The notes under the pieces were generated by a model. The model saw only the letters and a list, made by a program, of their open reading frames with translations, did not search any database and had not been told where the DNA came from. Below, piece after piece: positions 35,566 to 44,418 of a stretch of DNA of 64,000 bases (positions are counted from its first letter, which is position 1; the number at the start of each line of letters is the position of its first letter). This stretch comes from Tolypothrix tenuis PCC 7101. Lineage in GTDB: Bacteria > Cyanobacteriota > Cyanobacteriia > Cyanobacteriales > Nostocaceae. The position numbers and the translations under genes were made by a program. Where the stretch lies: the NCBI RefSeq assembly GCF_002368295.1, contig NZ_AP018248.1, forward strand, positions 1,398,477 to 1,462,476, in the 5' to 3' direction.

Positions 35566-35638
35566 TCCAGGGTGCAGGAGTTGAACCTGCCTTGGGCGAA
35601 TTATGAGTTCGCTGCCTCAACCGCTCGGCCAACCCTGG
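35566..35638 (-). tRNA. tRNA with CAU anticodon (tRNA-Met or lysidine-type tRNA-Ile)
   Basis: A 73-base cloverleaf: acceptor CCAGGGT/ACCCTGG, D arm GCC/GGC, anticodon stem GCGAA/TTCGC around loop CTCATAA, a five-base variable region and T arm GCAGG/CCTGC with loop TTCAACT, discriminator A. CCA is not encoded. The D and anticodon arms resemble plastid trnI-CAU, in which C34 is modified to lysidine, but C1-G72 is unusual for that. It is not the initiator. Confidence 0.92.
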
Positions 35639-35960
35639 TCAATTTTTAATTTTAGCGTAACTTTGGTAGCTCGTGTACCCTCGAAGATAGTTTAGCAGAT
35701 TTTTTTACTACATAATTTGATTATGGAATAGTGCAGACTAATATTGATTAAGTTCTTTTAAGGATTGAGGTCAACGGAAGGCTGAAGTATGAAGTATAAA
35801 GTATGAGATTACTTGAATCATCAAGACAAGGGATAAAACGACTTGTAGGCGATACAGAGTTCTGATTTGCTCACAAAATCCTTTAAACTTGAGATTTCTT
35901 TAGTCAACAGCTTCAATCGGTTTCAATAAAAGAGAATTATTCTGCAATAGCCTGTCAGCG
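35639..35960. other. Spacer upstream of a secreted-protein gene
   Basis: About 320 AT-rich bases between the tRNA and the next plus-strand gene. No reading frame or structured element was seen; tRNA and gene promoters should lie here. Confidence 0.4.
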
Positions 35961-36662
35961 ATGAAAATTAATTCCACTGTACTTCTAACGTTAATTTTGT
36001 TAACCCTGATGTTAGGGGCAGGTTCTGTGAGCGCGTTTTGGGGGTTTACTCTAGGGAGTTCAGCACTTAAAGGGGTAACAACACCAGATGGTCGTCCCAC
36101 AACCAAATTTACCAGTGCTAAGTCCTCTAACTCGCAACCAGGAACCTTAGCGTTATTAAAAGAAGAAGAGATACTAAAAATTGTTAAAGCCAGAATTGAG
36201 GGTAAGACCAAAGCTGCTAAATCGGAAAAACTAGAGGAAGATGATGAAGAAACCAACAATAGTAAACAGAAGCCAGAGGAAAAACCCCAGGAAATAGCTG
36301 AGGAAAAACCCCAACAAGGATTTCCTATTAATGCTGAAAACAAGGGCGTAACTCTCTCTGTGCAATCTGCTCGCTATTCCGGTGGAGATCTACTATTAAA
36401 GGTGAAGATGCAGAATAAAGGCGCTGATTCTGTACGCTTTTTGTATAGTTTTTTAGATGTTACCGATGACAAAGGGCGAACTCTCAGTGCTAGTACAGAG
36501 GGTTTACCAGCAGAGTTACCGGCAAATGGCCCAGCCTTTTCAGGCACAGTGAGTATTCCTACCGCTCTACTTGATGATGTGCAAAAGGTTTCACTGGCGC
36601 TGACAGATTACCCTGCTCAACAATTAAAGCTAGAAGTTTTGAATATTCCTGTAGCAAAATAA
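35961..36662 (+). CDS. Hypothetical membrane-anchored or exported protein
   Basis: A 233-residue protein. Residues about 5-28 form a signal peptide or anchor (VLLTLILLTLMLGAGSVSAF). A charged linker rich in Glu and Lys spans about 85-120. The C-terminal part (about 125-230) reads as a beta-sandwich, with GVTLSVQSARYSGGDLLLKV, FLYSFLDVTDDKGRTLS and LALTDYPAQQLKLEV as separate strands. It resembles an immunoglobulin-like envelope domain. No named family was recognised. Confidence 0.75.
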   Translation: MKINSTVLLTLILLTLMLGAGSVSAFWGFTLGSSALKGVTTPDGRPTTKFTSAKSSNSQPGTLALLKEEEILKIVKARIEGKTKAAKSEKLEEDDEETNNSKQKPEEKPQEIAEEKPQQGFPINAENKGVTLSVQSARYSGGDLLLKVKMQNKGADSVRFLYSFLDVTDDKGRTLSASTEGLPAELPANGPAFSGTVSIPTALLDDVQKVSLALTDYPAQQLKLEVLNIPVAK

Positions 36663-36930
36663 GCGAGACAATTGTGATATGGGGAATTTGAGGTGGGAAT
36701 TTAAGAGGAAAAGTCTAGTGAGTTGTTAAAAAAGTTTGCTCTGCCAAAAAGAAATCGCAGTAGAGTGCGACAAGTTGTTAGACAACAGAACTGCGAAAAT
36801 TTGCTTTCAGATAAAACCCAGTTAATCAGCCTTACATAGCTGTAACTGGGGTAGTTGGGCACCAGGGATGGCGAAACAGCGCAACCACTATCCCCAATTC
36901 CCGAATCTCAAATTCTCAATTTAAGAGTGG

Positions 36931-38310
36931 GTGCGTAGTTGTACACGAGCTTTAGCAGTGAGTGGTTTTCCTAGCTTAATTTGGACAGATGTGGGGCTGC
37001 GATTGTTATCAGTGCTGCTACTGATTGCCATCAATGCTTTTTTTGTCACAGCTGAATTTTCAATGGTGACAGTGCGGCGATCGCGTATCCATCAGTTAGT
37101 CCAAGCTGGTGACATTCCTGCGATCGCTGTGGAAATGTTGCAACGTAGTATTGACCGATTGCTATCTACCACCCAGTTAGGCATTACTCTTTCTAGTTTG
37201 GCGCTGGGATGGATCGGTGAAAGTACGATTGTGGTTTTGGTGGATACATGGCTGAAATCCTTGCCGTTACCTGAACGCATGAGTTTGTTAATGGCTCATT
37301 CGTTATCTATCCCCATCACATTTTTTTTAATAGCCTATCTGCAAATCGTTTTAGGAGAACTTTGCCCCAAATCTGTAGCGATGCTGTACTCAGAACAGCT
37401 ATCCAGATTTTTGGGGCCTTCAGTCAAAGCGATCGTGCGTTTTTTCAGTCCCTTCATTTGGATTCTCAACCAATCAAATCACTGGCTGTTAAGACTTTTT
37501 GGTATTGAATACACAGGTCAAGGCTGGAGACCACCTGTGACTCCAGAGGAATTGCAGCTGATTATCTCTACAGAACGGGAATCAACTGGGTTACAGCATT
37601 CAGAACGCGAACTGCTCAATAACGTCTTTGAATTTGGGGATGTGATGGCGCAAGAGGTGATGATTCCGCGCACCAGCATTGTAGCTTTGCCCAGAGATGC
37701 TACCCTTCAAAGATTACTCAAGGAAATGGCTTCTACTGGTCACTCTCGCTATCCCATCATGGGCGAATCTTTAGACGACATTCGCGGCATTATTTACTTT
37801 AAAGATTTAGCACAACCTTTGGCGGTGGGAAAATTAACTTTAGAATCACCCATCCAACCGTGGATACGTCCAGCGCGCTTTGTCCCAGAACATACCCCAT
37901 TAAGTGAACTACTGCCCATGATGCGGCAGGAAAAGCCAGCTATGGTCATGGTAGTGAATGAATTTGGCGGTATTGTGGGATTAGTAACGCTGCAAGATGT
38001 AGTAGCGGAAATTATTGGTAGTGCAGGTGTACTTGATAGTGCTGAAGATTTGCTCATTCAAATGTTAAATGAGCAGACATTTCTAGTACAAGCACAAATT
38101 AACTTAGAAGACCTCAACCAAGTTTTAGATTTAAACTTGCCTTTAACTAAGGAATATCAAACACTAGGGGGTTTTTTGCTGTATCATCTCCAAAAAATTC
38201 CCGCCAAAGGGGAAACCTTCTTATTTGAGAATCTCGAATTTACAGTAGTTTCCGTCATTGGCCCCCGCTTACACCAAATTCAACTCCGCCGCTTGCAACA
38301 GGATAAGTGA
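36931..38310 (+). CDS. Hemolysin/CNNM family protein with CBS domains
   Basis: A 459-residue membrane protein. The DUF21/CNNM transmembrane part (about 15-205) has LLLIAINAFFVTAEFSMV, ITLSSLALGWIGE and FLIAYLQIVLGELCPKSVA. Two CBS units follow (about 235-355; VMIPRTSIVALPRDATL, VVNEFGGIVGLVTLQDVV). The C-terminal CorC_HlyC domain (about 370-455) ends the protein. The family moves magnesium or other divalent ions; true haemolysis is not implied. The start is GTG at 36931 with a weak AAGAG site; GTG at 36958 is an alternative. Confidence 0.9.
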   Translation: MRSCTRALAVSGFPSLIWTDVGLRLLSVLLLIAINAFFVTAEFSMVTVRRSRIHQLVQAGDIPAIAVEMLQRSIDRLLSTTQLGITLSSLALGWIGESTIVVLVDTWLKSLPLPERMSLLMAHSLSIPITFFLIAYLQIVLGELCPKSVAMLYSEQLSRFLGPSVKAIVRFFSPFIWILNQSNHWLLRLFGIEYTGQGWRPPVTPEELQLIISTERESTGLQHSERELLNNVFEFGDVMAQEVMIPRTSIVALPRDATLQRLLKEMASTGHSRYPIMGESLDDIRGIIYFKDLAQPLAVGKLTLESPIQPWIRPARFVPEHTPLSELLPMMRQEKPAMVMVVNEFGGIVGLVTLQDVVAEIIGSAGVLDSAEDLLIQMLNEQTFLVQAQINLEDLNQVLDLNLPLTKEYQTLGGFLLYHLQKIPAKGETFLFENLEFTVVSVIGPRLHQIQLRRLQQDK

Positions 38311-38413
38311 ATTGGGCATAGGGCATTGAGCATTGGGCATTGGTAATTGGTGTTTGTCATTAATTATTTCTCCCCCTGCTCCCTGCCCCCTGCCCCGTTG
38401 CTTTTCCCAGTCC

Positions 38414-39088
38414 CTAAACATAAGCAACTGGGTCTTTCAAGCCTAATTCAGCAAAAGCTGCTAGCCTGAGGCGACAGGAATCACAGACTCCGCAGGCGAC
38501 ATCCGCACCAGCGTAACAAGACCAAGTGAGTTCCCAAGGAACGCCGAGTAGATTACCCAACTGGATAATTTCGGTCTTTTTCAGGTTAATTAAAGGTGCA
38601 GCGATGGTAATGGGTTCGCCTTCTCGTCCTTGCTTGGTTCCCAGGCGAAAAACTTCTTGCATCGCTTGGATATAATCAGGGCGACAATCAGGATAACCAG
38701 AATAGTCTAAGGCATTGACACCGATGTAAACACGTTGAGCGGCGATCGCTTCGGCGTAGGCGAGGGCAAAACTTAAAAAGATGGTATTCCGGGCTGGTAC
38801 ATAGGTGACAGGAATATTTTGCGACATCTCATCTAGAGAACGTTCTTCTGGTAAATCAATGCTACTGTCTGTCAGGGCAGAACCACCCCATTGCCGTAAG
38901 TCGAAATTGACGACCTGATGTTTAACTACTCCAGCTTTTTGCGCTACTAACCGGGCTGACTCTAACTCGCGCTGATGTCGCTGTTGATAATCAAAGGAAA
39001 GAGCGTGACACTCATAGCCATCAGCTTTGGCTTGGTAGAGAATTGTGGAAGAGTCTAATCCTCCTGATAACAGAATTACAGCTTTCAT
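38414..39088 (-). CDS. queC: 7-cyano-7-deazaguanine synthase QueC
   Basis: A 224-residue enzyme of queuosine synthesis that turns 7-carboxy-7-deazaguanine into preQ0 using ATP and ammonia. The ATP loop LLSGGLDSSTILYQA is at the start, and the zinc-binding CYAGADVACGVCDSCRLR is near the end. The segment VYIGVNALDYSGYPDCRP is typical. Length is normal. No other queuosine gene is adjacent. Confidence 0.95.
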   Translation of the reverse strand: MKAVILLSGGLDSSTILYQAKADGYECHALSFDYQQRHQRELESARLVAQKAGVVKHQVVNFDLRQWGGSALTDSSIDLPEERSLDEMSQNIPVTYVPARNTIFLSFALAYAEAIAAQRVYIGVNALDYSGYPDCRPDYIQAMQEVFRLGTKQGREGEPITIAAPLINLKKTEIIQLGNLLGVPWELTWSCYAGADVACGVCDSCRLRLAAFAELGLKDPVAYV

Positions 39089-39677
39089 CGTGCTTTTAGT
39101 TTTGAGATTTTCAATCGCTAAATCTTATTGCTTGAGCCTTTGGACTTCTATTGGCGATCGCATCTCTCTTACGCCCTAAAAATTCAAAGGTCAATATCTA
39201 CTACTAGTGTCGTGAAAATTCGCTTCACAATCTGCAATAGTTGCAGATAATTATGTAAAAATTATTAAAGTGTATCATTGGTGATCTTTATCAGTAGATT
39301 TTTTAAATTTTTCTTCAGGCAAAGTCTCAGTGTAGTACTTTCGTTTTTTCGTAATTTTACTGACACAAAATTATTAACTTCTAATTATCAATCTCTGATT
39401 GATGCAAATAATTATTACCTTTAGGTATTACTTAGATTATTAAGTTAATAAAAAGACATCAATTATTTTGTGTAACGTGTAAAAAATATATCAATGGGAG
39501 ACTGACTATACAAAAGATACTCAGATTGCGGGAACCCATAACAAACTTTGAAATTCTTCATAAATAGAACCTCTATGTTACCATCTGGATGGTTTTAGAC
39601 GGATCGTCACTGGCAGTTAAGTATAAAGGCCAACGACCGTAGCGTCTCTAAATTTGGTGGTTGAGGAGAGAATCATA
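39089..39677. other. Spacer upstream of the Gfo/Idh gene
   Basis: About 590 AT-rich bases between divergent genes. A HIP1-like octamer occurs near 39154. Nothing else was identified. The promoter of the oxidoreductase is probably near 39560-39640. Confidence 0.4.
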
Positions 39678-40760
39678 GTGCAGGATAGCATGTCAGTAGC
39701 AGAACCCAATCTATATACACAGCGCAACCAACCACGACCAATTCGCATAGGCGTGATTGGGGTGGGTAACATGGGGCAACATCACACTAGAGTCTTGAGC
39801 TCAATGAAAGATGTTGAACTGGTAGGTGTTTCAGATATTAATGTTGAGCGAGGATTAGAAACCGCTAGCAAATATAAGGTCAAATTTTTTGAAGATTATT
39901 GCGATCTTTTGCCCCATGTGGAAGCAGTTTGTATTGCTGTCCCCACCCGCCTACATTACGCCGTAGGCATTAACTGTTTGTTAGCGGGAATTCACGTTTT
40001 AATTGAAAAACCAATTGCCGCAAGTATTTCTGAAGCAGAATCTTTGGTTAATGCTGCTGCTGAATCGCAGTGTATTCTCCAAGTAGGTCACATTGAGCGC
40101 TTTAATCCGGCATTTCGCGAACTGAGCAAAGTGCTGAAAACTGAGGAATTACTTGCCCTAGAAGCCCACCGCATGAGTCCTTATTCAGACCGCGCTAACG
40201 ATGTTTCTGTGGTCTTGGATTTAATGATCCATGACATTGACTTACTTCTTGAATTAGCTGCTTCCCCTGTAGTTAAGTTAACTGCTAGTGGTACTCGTGC
40301 CCTAGATTCTGGTTATTTAGATTACGTGACTGCTACCTTAGGATTTGCTAATGGGATTGTAGCTACTTTAACTGCCAGCAAAGTGACCCATAGAAAAATT
40401 CGTCGGATTGTTGCCCATTGCAAAAATTCATTCACTGAGGCAGATTTTCTCAAGAATGAAATTTTAATTCATCGGCAAACAAATACCAACTCTTTAAACG
40501 ATCATCGGCAAGTACTTTATCGCCAAGATGGTGTAATTGAGAAAGTGTACACCACTAATATTCAACCTCTCAGCGCAGAGTTAGAACATTTTGTTAACTG
40601 TGTACATGGAGGGAATCAACCTTCTGTTGGCGGAGAACAAGCTCTCAAAGCCTTAAGATTAGCTAGTTTAATTGAACAGATGGCTTTGGAAGAGCGGGTT
40701 TGGAACCCATTAGATTGGCAATCGGAACCCAGAGTGCAATCACTCACCCCGACAGTCTAA
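39678..40760 (+). CDS. Gfo/Idh/MocA family oxidoreductase
   Basis: I choose the GTG at 39678, nine bases after a GAGGAG site (39663-39668), giving 360 residues; ATG 39690 and TTG 39654 are alternatives. The NAD(P) fold has IRIGVIGVGNMGQHHTRVL, then AVCIAVPTRLHYAVG and HVLIEKPIAAS, with the EKP motif of the family. The middle LMIHDIDLLLELA is also typical. It should oxidise or reduce a sugar or other polyol; the substrate is unknown. A terminator follows the stop. Confidence 0.88.
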   Translation: MQDSMSVAEPNLYTQRNQPRPIRIGVIGVGNMGQHHTRVLSSMKDVELVGVSDINVERGLETASKYKVKFFEDYCDLLPHVEAVCIAVPTRLHYAVGINCLLAGIHVLIEKPIAASISEAESLVNAAAESQCILQVGHIERFNPAFRELSKVLKTEELLALEAHRMSPYSDRANDVSVVLDLMIHDIDLLLELAASPVVKLTASGTRALDSGYLDYVTATLGFANGIVATLTASKVTHRKIRRIVAHCKNSFTEADFLKNEILIHRQTNTNSLNDHRQVLYRQDGVIEKVYTTNIQPLSAELEHFVNCVHGGNQPSVGGEQALKALRLASLIEQMALEERVWNPLDWQSEPRVQSLTPTV

Positions 40761-40775
40761 AAATTAAACAAGATT

Positions 40776-40815
40776 CAAAAGTCAAAAGTCGCAAGATTTT
40801 TGACTTTTGTTTTTT
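40776..40815 (+). terminator. Rho-independent terminator
   Basis: CAAAAGTCAAAA (40776-40787) pairs over 12 bases with TTTTGACTTTTG (40798-40809) around a ten-base loop, followed by TTTTTTG. It lies 15 bases after the Gfo/Idh stop. Confidence 0.8.
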
Positions 40816-40849
40816 GTGTTCACCTTTACTCTTTTAATCCAAATTACCA

Positions 40850-41127
40850 GTGAAATTTCTAGTTTTACTACCACTAAGTCTAGCTAGGCTCCAGCCAGCA
40901 CATATAAATTTTTTGATGATTTTTGTGAATCTAAATTCCCAATTTCTCAGTCCGATAATTTTGGCATCTTGACCCTTGAACGCGACTTCGATATCGAACA
41001 AACCCTTACAGTCCTAGGGATAGGAGACGACTGTGCTGAAGTAAGCTACGTCCAATTAATGGGGAGCCAATATCAGACTGCTGTAATTAAAGAAAAAAGC
41101 TACGCTCTTAAGTTCGGTAAAGTTTAA
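40850..41127 (+). pseudogene. Frameshifted small exported protein
   Basis: A GTG at 40850 opens a signal-peptide-like frame (KFLVLLPLSLA). Near 40880-40890 the protein-like signal moves to another frame: APASTYKFFDDFCESKFP, then LTLERDFDIEQTLTVLG, DDCAEVSYVQLMGSQYQ, and a stop at 41125-41127. The second frame has no ATG, and a stop lies just before the switch point. A single indel would join the two into about 92 residues. The family is not recognised. It lies 58 bases before the DedA gene. Confidence 0.5.
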
Positions 41128-41185
41128 AAAAGTTAACGCTGAATTTAACCACCACACTGGTGTAGTATTTGCAGGAAGTAACCAA

Positions 41186-41809
41186 ATGCTCGAATGGATA
41201 ACTAATACTATCAACTCCCTAGGCTATTGGGGAATTGCTCTATTAATGTTTTTAGAAAACCTTTTTCCGCCGATTCCTTCAGAGTTGATTATGCCACTAG
41301 CAGGATTTACGGCTAGTCCCTATCAGCCAGGAGGAGCAAAGCTAAATATCTTAGGTGTATTTGTTGCTGGACTGATTGGTTCTGTACTAGGCGCACTCAT
41401 CTGGTACTACCCAGGAAAATTTTTAAGTGAAAAGCGCTTGAAATCTTTAGCAGACAAACACGGTAAATGGATTTCTATTTCTGGTAAAGATATTACTAAA
41501 GCCAACAACTGGTTTCACAAGCAAGGTAATAAAGCTGTATTTATTGGTCGTCTAGTGCCGGGAATTCGTACTTTAATCTCTGTACCGGCAGGGATGAGTA
41601 ATATGAACTTGCTAAATTTCTTATTTTACACTACCTTAGGTAGCGCTGCTTGGGTAGGTTTGCTAACATACTCAGGATATTTGTTGGGTAGTCAGTATGA
41701 ACTTGTGGACAAGTACCTTGCTCCTGTATCAAAAATTGTGCTTGGGAGCTTGGTGATCGCATTTTTCATTTGGGTGTTCAAACGTAAGCAAAAAACTACT
41801 AGAAAATGA
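41186..41809 (+). CDS. DedA family membrane protein
   Basis: A 207-residue inner-membrane protein. It has the DedA signatures FLENLFPPIPSELIMPLAGF (residues about 22-41), GSVLGALIWYYPGKFL, and FIGRLVPGIRTLISVPAGMSNMN with the conserved Arg pair. Several membrane helices and re-entrant loops are expected. The family includes undecaprenyl-phosphate and phospholipid flippases, and depends on the proton gradient. The precise lipid is unknown. Confidence 0.93.
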   Translation: MLEWITNTINSLGYWGIALLMFLENLFPPIPSELIMPLAGFTASPYQPGGAKLNILGVFVAGLIGSVLGALIWYYPGKFLSEKRLKSLADKHGKWISISGKDITKANNWFHKQGNKAVFIGRLVPGIRTLISVPAGMSNMNLLNFLFYTTLGSAAWVGLLTYSGYLLGSQYELVDKYLAPVSKIVLGSLVIAFFIWVFKRKQKTTRK

Positions 41810-42020
41810 CATACATAAGCCTTTGTCCACAAAATTAGGTTTTAAAGATGCCTAAAATTGGCCTACACTATCCCAAATAATGCTAAATTCGCGATCGCCT
41901 GACTTAATTTTTTGCGTATTTCTAGCTACACTTGACGCGGCTGGAAATTTTTGGTACCTCCCATTTTTGTAAGATTGAGCAGGATAAGTTTTTACAGTTA
42001 AGTTAGGACTAGGAGCTTTT

Positions 42021-43172
42021 ATGACAGACCAACCTTCCGCTGCCACCCCAATGAATGCCGCTGCTATTCCTATGAATAGAGTATCGGCATCTACCCCAAT
42101 CAACGCTACTACTACTCCTAAGCCCAGTACCTCCTATTCAGGTAAGGCCATTCTCAGCGTTGATTTAGGTAGAACTTCTACTAAAACTTGTGTCAGCCGC
42201 GAACCAAACAATGTCGTTTTCGTACCTGCAAACGTCAAGCAAATGTCCATCGAACAGGTACGTGGTGGTGTGTTTGAAGCGCGTGCTACTGACCCTTTAA
42301 TGGATTTGTGGTTGGAGTACCAAGGTAGTGGCTATGCTGTCGGTCAATTGGCAGCAGACTTTGGCGCTAATTTAGGCGTAGGTCAATCTAAAGTAGAGGA
42401 TGCACTGGTAAAAGTTTTAGCTAGTGCTGGCTATTTCAAACTCAAAGACGAAATTTCCGTTGTTCTGGGTTTGCCTTTCCTGTCTTTAGAACAGTTTGAA
42501 AAAGAAAAAGCACAGTTGATCAGCGCGGTAACCGGGCCTCATGTTTTAAACTTCCGAGGTGAATCCGTCTCACTCAACGTCACTAAGGTTTGGGTAATGC
42601 CAGAAGGCTACGGCAGCCTGCTGTGGACGGAAGCTCAACCTCAAAAAGGTGCAACACTTCCTGATTTTACGAAAATTTCAGTTGCAATCGTTGATATCGG
42701 TCATCAAACCATCGATTTGCTGATGGTTGATAACTTCCGCTTTGCTCGTGGTGCTTCTAAGAGTGAAGATTTTGGGATGAATAAGTTTTATGAATTAGTT
42801 GCTGCTGAAATCGAAGGCGCTGATAGTCAATCTCTAGCATTGATTTCCGCTGTCAATAAACCCAAGGGCGAAAGATTCTACCGTCCCAAAGGTGCCAGCA
42901 AGCCTACAAACCTAGATGATTTTCTCCCCAACCTGACAGAAATGTTTTCCCGTGAAATTTGTAGCCGCGTCCTAGCATGGTTGCCAGAGCGGGTTACAGA
43001 TGTGATTATCACCGGAGGGGGTGGTCAATTCTTCTGGGAAGATGTACAACGTCTACTTAAGGAAGCTAAAATTAACGCTTATTTAGCTGCACCTTCCAGA
43101 CAAGCCAATGCCTTGGGGCAATATATTTATGGAGAGGCGCAATTATCCGCCGTTCGCTCTTCTAGGGCTTAA
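42021..43172 (+). CDS. ParM/StbA-like actin family protein
   Basis: A 383-residue protein. After a low-complexity N-terminal tail rich in Pro, Ala, Thr and Asn (1-40), the actin fold begins: phosphate-1 loop ILSVDLGRTSTKTC, phosphate-2 loop VAIVDIGHQTIDLLMVDN (about 230-247), and adenosine loop DVIITGGGGQFFWEDV (about 340). This is the ATP-binding set of plasmid-segregation actins such as ParM and Alp7A. It may form filaments. It is followed after 5 bases by a coiled-coil protein gene and a strong terminator, forming a tidy two-gene operon on what looks like a chromosome. An origin from a plasmid partition system is possible. No centromere-like direct repeats were seen just upstream. Confidence 0.85.
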   Translation: MTDQPSAATPMNAAAIPMNRVSASTPINATTTPKPSTSYSGKAILSVDLGRTSTKTCVSREPNNVVFVPANVKQMSIEQVRGGVFEARATDPLMDLWLEYQGSGYAVGQLAADFGANLGVGQSKVEDALVKVLASAGYFKLKDEISVVLGLPFLSLEQFEKEKAQLISAVTGPHVLNFRGESVSLNVTKVWVMPEGYGSLLWTEAQPQKGATLPDFTKISVAIVDIGHQTIDLLMVDNFRFARGASKSEDFGMNKFYELVAAEIEGADSQSLALISAVNKPKGERFYRPKGASKPTNLDDFLPNLTEMFSREICSRVLAWLPERVTDVIITGGGGQFFWEDVQRLLKEAKINAYLAAPSRQANALGQYIYGEAQLSAVRSSRA

Positions 43173-43177
43173 AACTG

Positions 43178-43687
43178 ATGTTCCAATGGTCAAAAAAAGT
43201 AGTGAAATCGGTCACGTTCAATCCAGGGGTCGCTGATGAAAGTTTGTTGGCGCTTGTAGAAAGCTATTTGGAGAAACAAGTCGATAAAACTTTCAGCGAC
43301 CTGTGTAAAGAAGCTCTATGGCAGTCTTTATGTGTACCGGAATCAGTAAAACCTATTCCGCAAACAACAACAGCAACAACAGATGCGGTTGAACAACAAA
43401 TCGGTAAACTGCAAAATCAACTGGCTGACCTTGAGGAACGTTTTTTTGCCAAGGAATCTCATCGCTTGGAGGTAATGGAAAGCCAAATTCTGCAACTTAC
43501 TCAACAAGTTGCCCATTTGGCTATTATGGTCGCTGAAAGACCAGTGATTCATTATTCTGCTCCAACAACATCAGCCCCAGCAAGCCCAGTAGTGGAAGTA
43601 GTAAATAATACATATGTTCCACCTCCACCACCTCAAGAGGTTGATCCCGTCATCAGCCGACTTAGCCAGTTTCTCGATGATTTTTAG
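43178..43687 (+). CDS. Coiled-coil partner of the ParM-like protein
   Basis: A 169-residue protein starting 5 bases after the actin-like gene. Residues 10-50 are predicted helical (ADESLLALVESYLEKQVDKTF, FSDLCKEALWQS), and resemble a small DNA-binding or oligomer domain. Residues about 70-115 form a coiled coil (VEQQIGKLQNQLADLEERFF). A proline-rich linker (PPPPPQEVD) leads to a C-terminal acidic peptide, ISRLSQFLDDF. ParR adaptors bind ParM with a C-terminal helix, so this protein may be a ParR-like adaptor. This is inferred from position and layout only. Confidence 0.7.
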   Translation: MFQWSKKVVKSVTFNPGVADESLLALVESYLEKQVDKTFSDLCKEALWQSLCVPESVKPIPQTTTATTDAVEQQIGKLQNQLADLEERFFAKESHRLEVMESQILQLTQQVAHLAIMVAERPVIHYSAPTTSAPASPVVEVVNNTYVPPPPPQEVDPVISRLSQFLDDF

Positions 43688-43727
43688 AGTCACATCAGGG
43701 TTTTGAGCATCTTTTGCCGTTATGTAA

Positions 43728-43765
43728 AATCCTTAATAGGAAAAACTATTAAGGATTATTAATAT
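43728..43765 (+). terminator. Terminator of the ParM-like operon
   Basis: AATCCTTAATAG (43728-43739) pairs over 12 bases with CTATTAAGGATT (43746-43757) around GAAAAA, followed by an AT-rich run. It lies 41 bases after the second stop codon. Confidence 0.7.
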
Positions 43766-43898
43766 TTGTGTAGATTTATATATTCATTTAAAGGATGCGA
43801 TCGCAGTTGTTCCCGAACTCAGAACGCCATCTTTTTTGTTCTATCAAGGGAATAAACCCATCCCTAATCCATACTGCTCGGTTAACGCAATGTGCAAC

Positions 43899-44353
43899 TT
43901 ATTCCGTCACAAGACTATCAAACTGTAATGGTTCCAAACCAAACAGACGATTTAGCCAGACACAAACAGTATGAGCCAAGACTTTGCGATTTAAACGACT
44001 TGTCAAATGCCACATATCTCTAGCCCACAATTTTTCAATATTAAAGCGATGCCTGCGGCGAGCTACGCTAACGCAAAGTGTACAAAGGTTGAACGGCTTT
44101 TCATCTGGGGAAACATTGAGAACCAATGACGGCGAAAGTATTGCCAGATACCTTTATCCGTATCGATACCTTGAAACTCTGCCACAATTTCCATTGTAAT
44201 TACTTCACTGTCACTTAAAGATGCCTGAAATCCTCGACTACGCATAGGTTTCCCATTGGTCACTTCCTTCAATAAATCATCTACGCAGCAAAATACTGCT
44301 GTGATAAAGTCTTCCATAGATAACATTTGTTCCACCCTGGCAAGAGATAACAA
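43899..44353 (-). pseudogene. IS982 transposase, internally deleted
   Basis: The N-terminal part (from the ATG at 44353) reads MEDFITAVFCCVDDLLKE, FQASLSDSEVITMEIVAEF and GIDTDKGIWQYFRRHW, typical of IS982 transposases, to about SRSTFV. The C-terminal 45 residues then continue in another frame: NIEKLWARDMWHLTSRLN, KVLAHTVCVWLNRLFGLEP. The catalytic middle is gone, so it cannot be active. Confidence 0.8.
44051..44074. repeat. 24-bp dispersed repeat at the IS982 deletion joint
   Basis: The bases GCCTGCGGCGAGCTACGC plus TAACGC resemble a repeat often found in Nostoc spacers and genes. It lies exactly between the N- and C-terminal parts of the broken transposase. Confidence 0.45.
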
Positions 44354-44418
44354 TCACAATCTCTGGCTTAAGCATAGGGTGGGACTTTCATCTTTGGAAA
44401 GTTGCACATCGCGTTACC

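Larger units (their letters stand above)
43880..44418 (-). mobile_element. IS982-family relic with matching terminal inverted repeats
   Basis: Left end GTTAACGCAATGTGCAACTT (43881-43900) and right end, on the other strand, GGTAACGCGATGTGCAACTT (44399-44418) match with few differences and bound a worn transposase gene. The element is about 540 bases, roughly half of a full IS982 copy, so the middle has been lost. A 24-base dispersed repeat sits at the internal junction. Heptamer repeats follow the right end. Confidence 0.75.

Noticed and set aside
35566..35638. Initiator tRNA-fMet
   Set aside because: The sequence lacks the initiator pattern; the anticodon arm and D arm fit an elongator or lysidine-type tRNA.
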